From Adineta ricciae (Eukaryota; Rotifera; Eurotatoria; Adinetida; Adinetidae), in assembly GCA_905250025.1 (NCBI GenBank), contig CAJNOJ010000087.1, forward strand, positions 310,001-374,000: a DNA stretch of 64,000 bases, read 5' to 3'. The notes under the pieces are model-generated. The model ran no database searches. It worked only from the letters and a program-made list of their open reading frames with translations, and was not told where the DNA came from. The translations under genes were made by a program, and so were the position numbers. Each line of letters begins with the position of its first letter. The stretch's first letter is position 1. Positions 35,318 through 49,000 of this stretch are shown here, piece after piece.

Positions 35318-36115
35318 ATGCAAAATTTATCATCGGCATCAGCAGAAACAACTCGAATTGAAGTGGATGTATCGGAGTTCTCTCGTGGTGAGATTGCTGT
35401 TAAACTTCGACGTGATAACACCCTACTTGTACACGCTCTACATCTCGATCAATTTGCCGCAGACAACTTTTTTCGAAAAGAATTAGTGAAAACATTTCCT
35501 TTACCTGCCGGTGCTGATGCTGATAAAATCCGTTCTGTTATACGAAACACAGGTGTTTTAACAATCGACATACCCATGCTACGCGATAACGATGCTATAC
35601 GACGTTCACATGAAGAATTATTAAAAACAATTGATCAGCCAACGAAAGCAACTACAAACGATTACAATCGTTCGGCATCGCATGCCGATGTTATTAGTTC
35701 AAATTACCAATCGGCAAGAGCACGACCGTCGACAGTTCCCAAACGAACAAGTAGTCTAGGCGATATCGAATATCGTCAAAATGCTAAGTATTCGACAACA
35801 CCATTCAATATGGCCGACTTTCTACAATCACAATTTCGACCAACATTTGCACCCAACGGCAAAAAATTAATCCTCAAAGTTGATACACGTGGATATGAAC
35901 CTGATGAATTATCTGTACGTCTACTCGATAATAATCTCTTGGTACAAGGCAAAAAGAAACATTCACCAGGAAGTAAAAAACACGAAAGCAAACAATTTAG
36001 TCAAAGTATTCGTTTACCAGACGGAATCGATAAATTTAATGTGACATCACAAGTCATGGATGATGGTGTACTTGTCATTAATGCACCGTTATTCGATTCC
36101 GCGGTAAATCGATAA
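35318..36115 (+). CDS. Small heat-shock-like protein with two alpha-crystallin domains
   Basis: A single coding exon, 265 aa, with a leader intron ending just before 35293. Two HSP20/alpha-crystallin folds are recognisable. The first, about residues 10-95, runs TRIEVDVSEFSRGEIAVKLR to NTGVLTIDIPM. The second, about 175-262, runs KLILKVDTRGYEPDELSVRL, NNLLVQGKKKH and MDDGVLVINAPLF. Each ends in the G-V-L-x-I-x-x-P strand typical of the family. The second is the more canonical (RGYEPDEL matches the xxFxPEEL helix turn); the first is divergent. A Ser/Arg-rich linker of about 80 residues separates them. Expected to be an ATP-independent chaperone. The usual C-terminal I-x-I motif is absent. Confidence 0.87.
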   Translation: MQNLSSASAETTRIEVDVSEFSRGEIAVKLRRDNTLLVHALHLDQFAADNFFRKELVKTFPLPAGADADKIRSVIRNTGVLTIDIPMLRDNDAIRRSHEELLKTIDQPTKATTNDYNRSASHADVISSNYQSARARPSTVPKRTSSLGDIEYRQNAKYSTTPFNMADFLQSQFRPTFAPNGKKLILKVDTRGYEPDELSVRLLDNNLLVQGKKKHSPGSKKHESKQFSQSIRLPDGIDKFNVTSQVMDDGVLVINAPLFDSAVNR

Positions 36116-36782
36116 GAAAACTATGAATATGATTTAGATAGATTTATTTAAATAAATTTTTTTTCTGGAAAAAAACACACGAGATTTTGATTAGAGAAGA
36201 AAATATATTAGTCTAGTTCGGTTTTTAGAACAAAGAACATCATCTACATTTTTGATCTACACGTCCAAAATGTCATTTAAACTTATATAATTGAACAATC
36301 AAGCTTTGACGTTGAGTATAGATGAATAATTTGCTCACTCATCAATGAGAATCTTCAAGTTTGAAGTTTATTGCACACAACAAGACAGATCTATCTATTT
36401 GGAATGACAAGAATCAATGTTCATATCTGATAATATAAGTCAATTAGCGTATTGAGACGAAAGAGAAAGAAAAGCATTACTTCTGCGCTTTTTCCATGTA
36501 ATCGACTGTATTTGTATTGCTTCATTGACCAGATCAGTCAATCTGATTGTTCTAATACAAATATTGTTTTTTTCCTTTTCTCTCTCCTTGCTTATCATCT
36601 AATTGGTCATCGAAAATTTTGCATTACATCGAATACATCTTAATATCTGTTTATCAGTATTATTTTTATCTAGTAATTAGATGTCCAATCAAACAGACAT
36701 CCGGAAAAGAAAAAGAAAATCGCCGGCTCTCTCTCTCTGTTACTATGATCAATCTTATTTTTTGGAAAATTAATCGTATACG
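36116..36782. other. Intergenic region
   Basis: About 670 bp; AATAAATTTT at about 36150 is a likely polyadenylation region for the alpha-crystallin gene, and a (CT)n run at 36726-36738 lies 45 bp before the bHLH start. No other gene seen. Confidence 0.5.
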
Positions 36783-37265
36783 ATGAATGAAAACGTGGAA
36801 ACATGGCCTTTTCTCACGGCCACAGCATCAAGCACACATTCATCAATAACAATGACTTCTTCTGTTTCAAATATACCACTGCCGTCGTCGTTTCCACCAC
36901 CACCACCCGCGCCACCGCCAACCATTCGTGAACGGAATCGAATGCATGCGTTGAATGAAGCATTCGACGAATTACGTCGCGTCGTACCAAAAGCTAATCT
37001 TCACGATCATCAACGTTTATCGAAAATCGCAACACTTCGCCTTGCTATACACTACATCAGTTGTCTTACACAAATTCTCGATGCCAATCGATCAACGAAA
37101 TCATATCCTCATCAACTTCTGTCACCAACAATGTCATCCTCGCCGACTGCATCGTATTTACAACAAGAATCATTTATTTCAGCTCGACGAAGAGGACAAC
37201 GACTTCGACGAAGAACACGACGAACAACGCAAGATGAACAAATATTTGATGAGGTGGACGAGTAG
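36783..37265 (+). CDS. Group A basic helix-loop-helix transcription factor
   Basis: A single exon of 160 aa. A Ser/Thr- and Pro-rich N-terminus (residues 1-46, ending in a run of prolines) precedes the bHLH at residues 47-102: basic region RERNRMH, helix 1 [14 protein letters not shown], loop KANLHDHQ, helix 2 [20 protein letters not shown]. The ERNRMH basic region and [15 protein letters not shown] place it in the Atonal/NeuroD/Twist-like group A, binding E-boxes as a heterodimer with an E-protein; the subfamily cannot be fixed from memory. The loop is two to three residues longer than in NeuroD. The C-terminus is very basic ([16 protein letters not shown]) and then acidic. Likely a developmental regulator. 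Confidence 0.88.
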   Translation: MNENVETWPFLTATASSTHSSITMTSSVSNIPLPSSFPPPPPAPPPTIRERNRMHALNEAFDELRRVVPKANLHDHQRLSKIATLRLAIHYISCLTQILDANRSTKSYPHQLLSPTMSSSPTASYLQQESFISARRRGQRLRRRTRRTTQDEQIFDEVDE

Positions 37266-38878
37266 CTTTCTTTTTTCAGAAAAAAAAACATTCATACTGC
37301 GCTTTTCTATGGAACAGAGTGATCTGGCATAAATCAACATTACAATGCAAAAGTTGTGTTTAAGCAAATATAAAATTGCCATTAACAGCACTTATACTCA
37401 TTCTGACAATGACTTTTTATCCATCATGTAATACACGAAAGGAGTGTTTCTCTGACGGAGTTTGTCTCTAAAGGCAAAGTTATAAATATGATTGTACAGC
37501 ATGACAATGGCAATTTTAGAATATCGTTGTTTTCTACGAATAGAAGAATATTTTTTCAGACGATAAGGTTAAATATACTATCTAGTAACGCATTTTATTA
37601 TTAGACGCAGAAGTATGCTGATAGACGTCTGTTAAGTACGAAAAAGCCAGATCGTTGACAAGGCAATCAGTGCAAACAATGACCTTCCGTGATGAAATAC
37701 CGTAAATGTAAACGTGTACACATATTCACACGAAACTTGTCTAGAGAAACGCTAAGAGACGTATAGGACTTTGTATGCTATCAGATCTTTGGCTGACTAA
37801 CATCCTTTCGACTGAATACATTTAAAGCGTACTAATCGAAATATTTCATTCGCAAAGTTGATATTGTTTGTATGATTAAGGTGAATTGTCAACATAACGT
37901 ACCGATGAAAACATACCAAATACTTTTTCTTGCTGTTTTACTTGAACGGCTTTCCTAGATAATATTATACAATGATATGGTGATTAACAGAAACCATATC
38001 GATTATTTCATCCTGTCGCGTTATCAATGTATTATTTATTACCAAAATATTCAATGCACTTTGAAGGAATAGGCAAGACAGGTGATGAATTGTTGTTCTT
38101 TACGTTAACAGTAAGAATTCTCACTAACTATGTTACTTTTGAGTCCTTTCGGGAGTTCTATGATTGCTTTCGATATTGTACATCTAAACAATGCATTGAC
38201 TTTGTCATTTGTATGGATCTACATCTGATCGGTTGCTCAGTTTTTTCCGCTTTCGTTGTTATTTTACTTACCAAACGATCTCACAAAACTAACCTTCGTC
38301 ATTACATAAATTATGTTGAAATTGAATGCATCGTAAGTATATAAGAAGTTTAATCTATATTAATGAAGTATTCAAAACAGCTTGGCACTGATTACATAAC
38401 AACCGGAAACGGTCAAAGATTGTTCCACTGTCTTCTACTCTGACTACTTTTGTTTTGCTTTCTTCTTCACTTCGGTACCAGCTATAACTGTCATAAACCA
38501 ACACATCAATCTGACAGCACGTGTCCCTAGATTGTAGCTATGAGATTTTACATGCCTATTCAGAAATAACAGAAGGAAAGAAAAAAAAATGTTATCCATT
38601 CTATACGCGCACACACCACATCATCATCATCATCATTTTCTCTTTTTTTTTCTGTCGTTCTTACCGTAGATTTCATTAAATTGCAAGAAACAAAAACTAT
38701 TCATATAAATCTTTATGAAAAGAGAAGAATAAAATAAGACTGCTAAATTTTGTTCTTAACTAGTTCGCTTCATGAACGTTTTCAATAGCTTTGACACATA
38801 TAAACAGGTTCTTTTCTATTACATAACAACCTTTTCTTGTTAACTTTCAGATTATATACACAGAAACATCGGACGGAA
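37266..38878. other. Intergenic region, about 1.6 kb
   Basis: A+T-rich. The frame 38027-38344 (+, 105 codons, Phe/Tyr/Cys-rich) has no splice or family support and is not called. A (CAT)n microsatellite lies at 38618-38637. AACTTTCAG at about 38842-38850 is a leader-intron acceptor 28 nt before the transporter ATG. Confidence 0.5.
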
Positions 38879-41800
38879 ATGTCTTCAACACCATCAACTT
38901 CTATCGATGAACCAACAACATTAACAAACAGCAACAGTGATAAAAATAGAAAAGATTATGGAGCCAATAAATGTATGCAAGTGCTTTGCACTCGTTCACT
39001 TCTTTGCAGCGCTAGTTATTTTGGTCTTGCTTACTTCATCCAAGGCGTCACTGATATTGCATCTGGATTTGTTAATTTACCATTACAAACTATCTTGAAA
39101 GATAAACTTCAGTTATCACCATCTCAGATGGGAACATTTTTCTTTTCGTGTACAGTTACGTAAGTAGATCGATGAAATGTTCTCTCGAAAAAAAAGACAT
39201 TCGTTTGGCTTTTTGTTTCAGCTGGTCAATTAAACCGTTGTATGGTCTTCTGAGTGATTTTGTACCGATCTGTGGTTACCATCGTTTGATTTATCTCTTG
39301 ATGACTACGATGATTAATTTATGTGCATGGGTGGCTCTTTACTTTGTTCCAATTGAATACAATTATTTGCTCCTTTTCTGTGTCTTAGCAGCATTTTCAC
39401 TCGCCTTCAACGACGTTCTGAGTAAGTTAAAAATAACTTTTTTCGTTTTTTTTTAAATTTCTTTGCTGACGGCAAACAGATATTGAGAATCAAAGCAGCT
39501 CGTTGTGATGATAAACGAGAAAGCGAGAAATGTTTTATCTTGCTGTGTTTAAATCTTGTAATGAGGTTCATTGAATGAGAAATAATCCTAAAGAAATCCT
39601 TTTCTTCCATTTTCCGGCATTTCTCACGAGTTTAGAGGATAATAGTAATGATGGATACGATTCTCAGTCAAATTTGTAGATGTATGCATACAGCAGAATA
39701 GAGTACTAAAAACATCATGGCAGAACACACTTATTGACCTTTTGCGTTCTGTGTCTTTATTTATGACATACTGTCTTCGAATGTTCGAAGACGAATATAC
39801 AAAAAACAAGCTCATCATATTTTTCTTCATGAGACAATTTTCTGTTGTCGTTTGCGGCTCGCTTTAAATTATGAGATACAAATTTCGTTACACAGGACCT
39901 ATTATCATTCCAAGAACATTCTATAGAGAGATGAAATTCTAATCATTAAAGACTAATTGATGATTGAGTGTGTACTATTCCTTTTTACATCAACATATGT
40001 GAAACGTTACTAGAAAGCGTCCTTTTCGGACATTTCTCTAGCATACTTAATCAGACACGCGATAGTATTCTAAATTTAATCAGTTATGCTGGAAGTCTTT
40101 ACATTCATTTATTTTGAAAAGAAATTCCGTAGAATTTTCTCTAATAATATCTGAAAAGTCAGCTGGTTTCGAATTGCCCATTACTTCAATGAACAACAAT
40201 CCTAGAGTCATCACTCGTTAATGAATGATTGATATCAGTCCGTTTTATCGGAATGAATGCCGCCTACTCCGGATATCTTTCGATCAATTATCGTGACGAA
40301 CTCTCCTACTATGAAAACTTTCTTGACGACAAACATCAATGACCATGTCGCACATGAGAGATAATGCATATTGATACCGCCTCACCAACGCAGAATATAT
40401 CTAGCATTAGTCATCTTCTATATTGATAGCGTATACATTGTCATTGTGAACAATATATCTATTCTCATCAGTAGTATGAGTTTTCTATCATGCATACTTC
40501 GAATTTCCTTTAATTTAACGTTTGATTAGATGCATTGAATTTTCTTTCTAACATAAGACTACGAATTTAAGACATACTGTCCTAATGAATGCCTTTATTT
40601 TGAGAAGAAAACATTTTTGCTCATTAATCAAGATGTTTTAGATGCGATGCTATTTATATCATAGAAAATATGTAATAGGCTGAAGCATGTAATTACTATA
40701 TGAAAATTTTTGAGAAAAATCTTATCATGATTCAAAAAGTGGTTTCCAATCATTACGGTATAATTATATACAAGAAATAGAAGCAAATTATTTGTTCACG
40801 CATAAACAGCAGTATTCCTCGATGTTTTGATTTGTTGTCGAATGATTTGAAAAGCTTCTGAATTGACAAAAAACAGATGATGTTGGGTACCATGAAAGGA
40901 ACAGTTACATCGAATCAGAGAATTGAAAAATCTTAGTGATTTTCTCGTTTAAGTTCTTTAACAAAAATTATCTTCGAGAAAAAGAAGTCAATTGTATGAT
41001 TTGTATTTAGTTGATGCATTGATGATATCCGTTGGTCGACCACTAGCGTTGATTGGTACATTACAAGCTATTCAACAAACATCGGCGAAACTTGCTGCAA
41101 CTGTTTCACAAATCCCAGCAGGAATTTTAGCTTCTTACTCTGTAACTAATCAAACAACAGTTAATAGTACATTGAAACATTCTAACCGATTTCATAATTC
41201 CAATAAATATATTTTCTTAATTGCTTCTGTCTGTCCGATTATATTATTTTTTGCCACATTGATTTCCGTACGTGAACGTCGACGCAAGTTAAATCGAAAT
41301 AATTTCGCTCAAACATGGTCCAGCTTAATAGCTATCTTCAAATATAAACGATTTTGGTTGATTACTATTTTTCTTTTTATTTACTCAGCATCACCACAAA
41401 TAAAAACGGCCTTATTTTATTATCAACGAGATGTGTTACTTTTTGATCCGTTTTATGTTTCAATATTGAATACACTTTACAATGGTTGCGGTATTCTCTC
41501 CGCTTTACTTTATTTATCAATATTCTCCCATTATCCTACGAAACGTGTACTTCGTATTGCAATTGTCATGCGAATGTTTGCTGTTGCATCCTATTTATTT
41601 GCAACAGACAGGATCACTTCGATCTGTGTTGCTATTTTTACAGGCTTTTGTTCTGAAATAACAAACTTAGCCTTACTTCATCTAGCAGCAAAATCATGTC
41701 CAAAAAACGTCGAAGGTACTCTATTTGCATTGTTCGTTTCCTGTGTCAATTTCGGCGCAGCAACTGGCGATTGGCTCGGCTCAATGATATACGAATATTT

Positions 41801-42044
41801 AGGTTTTATTGCTCTTATTATCATCGCAATTGTGTGGGTAGGCACGACTATATTAGCAACGTGTCATATTGGTGAATATGGAATCAAATCCACGCTAGAC
41901 GATGACGATGATGAAAGTGATGACAAATATCATTACTATGATGTTACAGTAAAAAGTACTGACATAGTTGAAGATGAAGAATTCGAAGAAACAGATTCCG
42001 ATAGAACTTCTAAAGACATCAACGAAAAAGTAGTTATGATTTGA
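38879..42044 (+). CDS. BT1-family (folate-biopterin-type) MFS transporter
   Basis: Three exons: 38879-39159, 39222-39421, 41011-42044; 504 aa. A multi-pass membrane transporter with about 12 helices and hydrophilic ends. Family marks: GVTDIASGFVNLPLQTILKD near TM1, WSIKPLYGLLSDFVPICGYH between TM2 and TM3, and FNDVLIDALMISVGR spanning the second junction, equivalent to the DVxxDALxxE motif of BT1 proteins. Cytosolic N-terminus is Ser/Thr-rich; the C-tail is acidic (DDDDDESDD, VEDEEFEETDSD). The substrate is not deducible: members carry folate or biopterin in protists and plants, while animal members are poorly studied. The second intron is 1589 nt, some 25 times the local norm. Confidence 0.83.
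39422..41010 (+). other. Unusually long intron of the BT1-type transporter gene
   Basis: Begins GTAAGTTA and ends TTTGTATTTAG. It contains only short, biased frames and no recognised repeat, transposon or RNA gene. Its length stands out against the usual 50-60 nt introns; it may hold regulatory elements or a degraded insertion. Confidence 0.6.
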
Positions 42045-43080
42045 TTTGATTTTATTCTCTCGCTCTCTGTTCACTGTATCTCGAATAATGTATGTATAAT
42101 ATCTATTTTTAGTTCTTGTTGATGATTGTTGTTAGACATTCTTTTTATATGAATAAAATACGTACGCGCACCCAGAAAAGTATTTATAAATACATAAAAC
42201 AACGCTGCCTGCTATAATCACACAATTGTCATTCTTGTCACAGTTACAAGCAATAGAAAAGATGAGAAGAAGAAGAAGAAGAAAAAAGAAGCGATGAATA
42301 ATCTAGAGCTCCCTATCTTTGTGTATTGATCATACAAAACGAAAGTGCTGTATTTGATAAAATCTGTTTACTATTGTCGTCGTAAAATAAGAGAGTAACT
42401 AACATGGGTTTTGTTTTTTGTCTTCTCCTTCACTTTCATTATTATTATTATTACCAACATCGCCATCAATATTTTGTTCCTTTCTTTTGTATGCGTTATT
42501 TCGCTATTCTCACTAGTCGTTTCGATTCGTTCATTGACAATGTTGTCTACTAATGAAGACAATATAGTGCAAGGAGACTAAAAAAAGTAAAAGAAGAAAG
42601 AAGAAAAACAAGAAGTAATTTTATCGCTCCTTTTATGCTAGACAAAGAAAGAAAAGGAAAAGAGAGTAACAGTGAATCTTCCTCATTTGCTCCAGTCATC
42701 TTCAATTTGTTCACTAAACGGCTTTATGTTCAATTCTTTCAAGTTACTTTCCCTGGTTTCATCATAGTTATACTATGGGAGCACAATACATGTTTCTCTT
42801 TTCAATGTAATAAGTAAAATACTCTTGTTTTTCAATTAATAAAAAAATCCATATGAAACATGTGTTTTTATTATTCATTTATTATACTCATTGAAACATC
42901 AATCTATCTGCTAGAAGCGAAAACAAACGCCAACAATCATTAGTGTCGATTACGCTCGTTTCGCAGTTACTTTTTTTTCCCTAAAGACATTCACTTTCGA
43001 ATAAAAAAGAGAAAGAAATCTTCTTCGCAACTTTTATATGATTATCTTCAACTGTTGCAAAAAGTAATTATCTTGAGAAC
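42045..43080. other. Intergenic region
   Basis: About 1 kb. Contains a (GAA)n tract at 42264-42290 and A/T-rich simple sequence. Frames at 42371-42562 (-) and 42635-42817 (+) are not credited. It should include the adenylate cyclase promoter. Confidence 0.5.
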
Positions 43081-46000
43081 ATGGATGAAAACGATGTTAA
43101 ACGAAGTCAAGCGTCTGTTTTTAAACGATTTCGACAACATCGTCAACAATCAACATCATTATCATCTTTTCAAGTAACAGATCAACAACATAAAGATCGG
43201 GATTCTCTTGGAAATCAAATACCAAATCATAAAAGCAACGAACGAAGTAAGTACCTTCGTGAAAAGAAGAATTTCCATTGAAGCAAAGAAAAGGCTAACT
43301 ACGCGATTTTTATACTCTACACTACATTGTCTATTAGCGTAGATTCTTTTTGTTAGAATATCTAGTTATGTTCTGATAATATAGATGCCCATTTACTTTA
43401 TAACTACACTTATAACTAAGGCACGATATGACCTTTTGGACTACGGTATATTTGTATACATTTATATAAATATGATGTAATCCGAACGGAGTACATTTGA
43501 AAAAGGAACATCAACATATCTGTGCAGTAGTTACCATCCTTTCTGTTTCTAGTTCATAAAAAAAGAGAACAAGGAGATGTGTCTTGACAGGCATCGCGAG
43601 AGTTTTTTCAATTGTTAAAAGCTCTCAGAAAAGTCAAGATCCTATTCAATTTAGAAAAAGTTATTTCGCCTTAATGACAAAACGTCAACTATTGTTTATC
43701 GATTAAGTAAATGAGAAAAATGATAGTATATATATATATATGTATATGATGCTCGTGTGGCTGCCTGTTATTCAAACAAGATGGATGTTATATTGTCTAA
43801 CGAATCGATCATAAACTGTCATCAACTGTCACCTATCATATCATATATAACAAGGGACTCGACATTGACATATAGACAAACATACAATATGAGGATGGAT
43901 AAGACACCTCAGCATGTTCTATGCTAAATAATGTAAAAAAAAACACAAAAATAATCATAAAACAATCGATATCAGTAGGGAAAACAAGAGAGAAAAGAGC
44001 AGATTGTTATATTCGCAGCGTATATATTGCTACCGTATGCGCTAGCATCTTATTTTTTTTTCTGTTGTACATGTCAGATTTTCACTTCTGTTCGAAAGTC
44101 TCCTGTGTATGAGAAATCTTGTATAAGCGTTCTTCTTTTATCTATCAATCTTCATCTGTTTATTTTGTTTGCTAGAGTCAATCCATGATTTAACCATTGA
44201 TCACACATATGGCAATACTAAAACAAATGTACAACTGCCATTCGACTGGTCATCTCCGGATGTAACGACAAGTAGGATCGACTTCTTATTTTTTTTCTTT
44301 TAGCAACATATTACTATAATTAATCTAGACGTGAGAAATTCTTTTTGTTTAAATACTCGTAGTAATTCAATCGAATGATTGAATTACCAAAGGAATACAC
44401 TACTGTTTTCTCTCAATCGAATTTCGTATTGTCTGTTCTTGTTTTCCTCTTCAGCTACGCATCACAGCATTTTCATAGCTGTCGCTATCAAGGATCTGTC
44501 ATCATCGTTGCGTATAAGCACGAACAAGTCTAACACTATTGTTCTATCTTATTGTGGTTGTTGATTTCTTAGATCATATCACTACATGGTATCGTTTATA
44601 TATTTCTCTAGAGAGATTCAAAAAGAGATAAAAAGCTGAGTAATGCCGAGACAGTCGGACGAAAGACATTTTTGTTTCGGTAACAACGACATGTTGTTCA
44701 GGCTAGTTGTAGATTATCATAATAATCTTTTCTTCTTCTTCTTCTTCTTCATTATAAGAAGAAAAGAGATCTGCATCGTTTTGAAAGCCACACTTCTTTT
44801 TTCATCATGAGTTTCTGTCATGTAATAGAACAAAACACGCATAAAAAGCACGATTTATACAAAGGAAAAACGCAGTACTTTACATTAATAATTAGTCAGA
44901 TGAAACATGAAAGATAGACAGGATTTATTTGTAAAAAGAGAGATATGACAATGATAATTTCTCGAAAGAGGAAAATTTCGAAAAAAATCTATCAAACCAT
45001 AAACAATCGTATTTTCATCAAGAATGAGAAAAACATTGCTAGAAGAAAGCAAAGTTTATTGCTTTTGTGTATATTCTGTTACTCTTTCTCTTTTATCATG
45101 GTAGGATTCAAAAGAATGCTTCAGGCTATTTTGAGTGTTCACTGTTTTCGAAGAATCATGCGTATGTTTGATGACAACATAAGTGGTTCACTCACTTCAT
45201 TCTAAAGACCGATGAAGAGAAAGCGAGAAACAAACGGAGATGAACTTGAATCGCCATCGATTAGCTACGGAAGTGCTGATGTAGATAGCTCGTCTACATC
45301 GATGTATTCGACTCATCGTCTATATAAATGCGGACAAATGAATAAAACAAAAAAAGAAAACGTTGATAGAAATTTTCCTTTGAAAACATTGCCTAGTACA
45401 AACATGGATCGATCGTCTCCTCTTCTGGAAAAGTATTCAATCAAAAGTAAGCTAAATTCTATGCAGGTCAACAGTTCATTCATCGAAAGGAATTTGCTTT
45501 TGAAACTAAAGTGACATGTTATATGTTATCGAATAAACGCCAATTTCATATGTATCTATTTGGTTTTATGATATGCAAGGTTATTGATATTTAACAAATA
45601 GAAAATATCGCATTCATCTGCCATTGTTTCTCACGTCCGTGTACTTTCTTTTAGAGCAGCTTTTTTTTGACAAACAAGATATCTTCGATATCGTCAGATT
45701 TTTTCTTATGTCTTAATGTGATATTAAGCCTTTTTCAATCTGATTATTATCCCTTGCCGAAGTACATGAATATCACGTGAAATACATAGTGTGTGAAAAG
45801 AAAAGAAAAACGCATCTCAGGTTTTTGCTTCTTTGAATAATCCGTCACTTGAGGACAAGAGATGAAAGGTAGTGTATTTGAATAGACTAGAACACATTAG
45901 ATAATAAACACATGTTGCAAAATTTCATTTTTATTTTAGCGGTCATGGACAATAAACATTACTTTAGTTTATATTTAATTCGTATTAAACATGGATTGGT

Positions 46001-49000
46001 TCTTTTTTCTCTTTTACTCACTGCTGTTCAAAGTCTTGTTTATTTACTCTTAGCGATCTTTTCCGAAAAGGTGAGTTAATCAAACAAAAAGAAGCGTGTT
46101 TATTCGTTTCTTGATTTCATTTTCTAGCGCTATATTACACAATTTGTTCTTGAAATTAGTCTATTTTCGACGATTTTTCTTCTATCAATGGTAATTATTT
46201 TATTGATTTATCGAGAGAAAGTTTTTCATGCATATGTACACATATCATGCATATCTATATGGTTATTATTGACATTTTTCGCTATAATCCCATTGATTCT
46301 ACAACAGTACATGTCAGTTATTCGTCTGATGGGTATTGTCACATTTTCAATTGTTACTATACATACAACTCTGCCTGTGTCACGTTCATGGACATTTCTA
46401 ATGGCTTTAATAACATCGCTTATACATTTAATGCTTGTTATACGTACACACAGTATTCCGGACCCGAATAATAAGTCACATAAAATGGAATTTAAATTAG
46501 AAGTAAGTTGAATTATGTGTAGAAAATTGCGAAGTAGTTCATAATATTCTTTTAGGTTATTTGTCTTTCATTGTTCTTTGTTGCATGCAATCTCTTCGGC
46601 TTGTGTCATCGTTATTTAACTGATGCACATCAAAAGAAAACTTATCACAATACGATGCGTTGTATTGAAGCTCGAATACGACTTGAATGTGAGAAAGAAC
46701 AACAAGAAACGTTAATTCTTAGCGTGATTCCAGCACATATCGGTATAGGAAATATTTGTTTTTTTCCCCAATTAGTTCTACTGACTCTCGTTTCTTCTCA
46801 TTTCACAGCTTTAAGTATGAAGTCAGAAATGTTACGCAAAGTAAAAGACACAGCCAAATACCATAATATCCAATCTCGTGATTTTGATGATCAACGATCT
46901 AATACAAAGAAGATCAACACGCGTAAAGCAGCATTTCATGATTTATATGTCAAAAAACATGAAAATGTGACGTAAGTTTGCACATGTTTATTATTGAAAA
47001 TCGATGATGTTTAATCGTATCGATTAGCATTCTCTACGCTGATATTGTTAATTTTACTCCATTATCGGAAAAATTTACTCCGCCAGAACTTGTACAAATT
47101 TTAAATAAACTTTTTGGAAAATTTGATCAATTAGCACAAGTAAAACATACATTGTAAACGAATGAACAGCAAACAGGTCTTGTTTTTCTAGGAATGTGAT
47201 TGTATGAGAATAAAAATTCTAGGTGATTGTTATTATTGTGTGAGTGGTTTACCAATCAGTCGACCGAATCATGCAACCAATTGTGTACGAATGGGTTTAA
47301 AAATGATTGAAATTATAAAGTAAACGAATTGACCTGTGTTGGAGCAAACTTCTCCGCTGGCCTTTTCTAGATTAGTACGAGAAGCAACCGGTGTCAATGT
47401 TGATATGCGTATCGGTATTCATACAGGACGAGTTTTATGTGGAGTACTCGGTCTAAAAAAATGGCAATACGATACATGGTCAGACGATGTAACATTAGCA
47501 AATCATATCGAAGCCGGTGGTGTACCAGGGTAGGCAATTCATTTGATCTTTGAGAAACAAAAATATAGAATTAACAGTAGTGATGTTGTAGCACATTTGA
47601 AAACATCGATGTACATTTTAAAGCAAAGGCAAAGATTTCTTTGATCATACTTGAGATACCGATTTCTAAGAAATACTTTCCGGACATAAAATCTATCATA
47701 GCTTTTTTTGCTTTCAGGCGTGTGCATATATCTGAAAGTACAAGACTGAGTTTGGGTAATGAATATCAAGTGGAAATCGCTAATGGACATGAACGTGATG
47801 CATATATAGCAAAACTAGGTATCAAGACATACTTCATCATACCCCGTGATATACCAAACAGCCAAAATCAGTTAATGATGAAGTAAGAATGATCGCTGAA
47901 CTTTTATATTACAGCTAATATTGTTTTCTAGTGGAGATATTCGTAAATCAAGCAAAAAAATGCAGAAACTATTAGATACTTGGTCAAATGAAACTCCATT
48001 TGCGCTTCAACGTCTTGCTGATAGTGATAAATCTGATGCAGCAAAGAGTTTTGTTCTTCTTGAAGATAATTTAAAACCGTTAGCAACATCATTCATTTGT
48101 TCGTAAGTAGATTAAGAAGGAAGAAACAACTGTCATACTTTATTCTGATCGTAGTCGACGTAGTTTAAATGATTTGGAACCATTCACATTAGAATTCAAT
48201 ACGCAAGAAAATAAAGAAAATAAAATGCACGAAGATGATGAAGGAAATCGTCAAGCAACGGAAAGTTTATTTCGTGCGTCACCTGAATTACGGTATCGAT
48301 ATTATGTTCTAAATGCCGCTTGCATCTTCTTCTCAATTCTTGTCATCCAAGCATTGATTTTTGAGAGGTAAAAAGATTGAACTGTGCCATATTTCCTTCT
48401 GAACTCATATCTCATTTGTCTTTTCATGACAGAAATGCTTTATACCTCGTTTTAATGATAACTGGCTTATGTGCCTTTAGCGTAGCAGGCTCGCTTTGTA
48501 TTCTAGATCTTTCTAAAGTAAAATTACCTACTGTAAAATGAAAGATGTTTTCAAGTTCAGTTGCTTTTTGTTTCAGTTACGGCGAAATAATCATCGCTCA
48601 TTACTTGATCAATCGACATATTTAGTAACACACTACTACTTTATTCGTTTACCTGTTAGTCTTATCTTAATTATGATTTGTATCTTAACACCATTTGCTG
48701 TCACTTGGTCACCAGCTGTAGATATAAGAGGATCGTTTGAAAATACATCCGTGTTTACTAACGATTTATTATTTGGAAATTCAAATCTTTCATTTACACA
48801 AAACTATATCAATCAGGTAAGAAGCATTGAAACATAAATTAATCATGATAAACGAAAGTATTCTATTCAAGAATGTGTCGGAGATACGAATTCGAAACTA
48901 CGCGAATCACATTAACTTCTTTCGTTCTCTTTTCAACTTAAAAAATATGCATATATCTTATACAATTTCATTTGTTTAGACAATTCTCGTACCACTTCAT

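Noticed and set aside
38027-38344. 105-codon plus-strand frame
   Set aside because: Phe/Tyr/Cys-rich by base composition, no recognised motif and no supporting exon structure.
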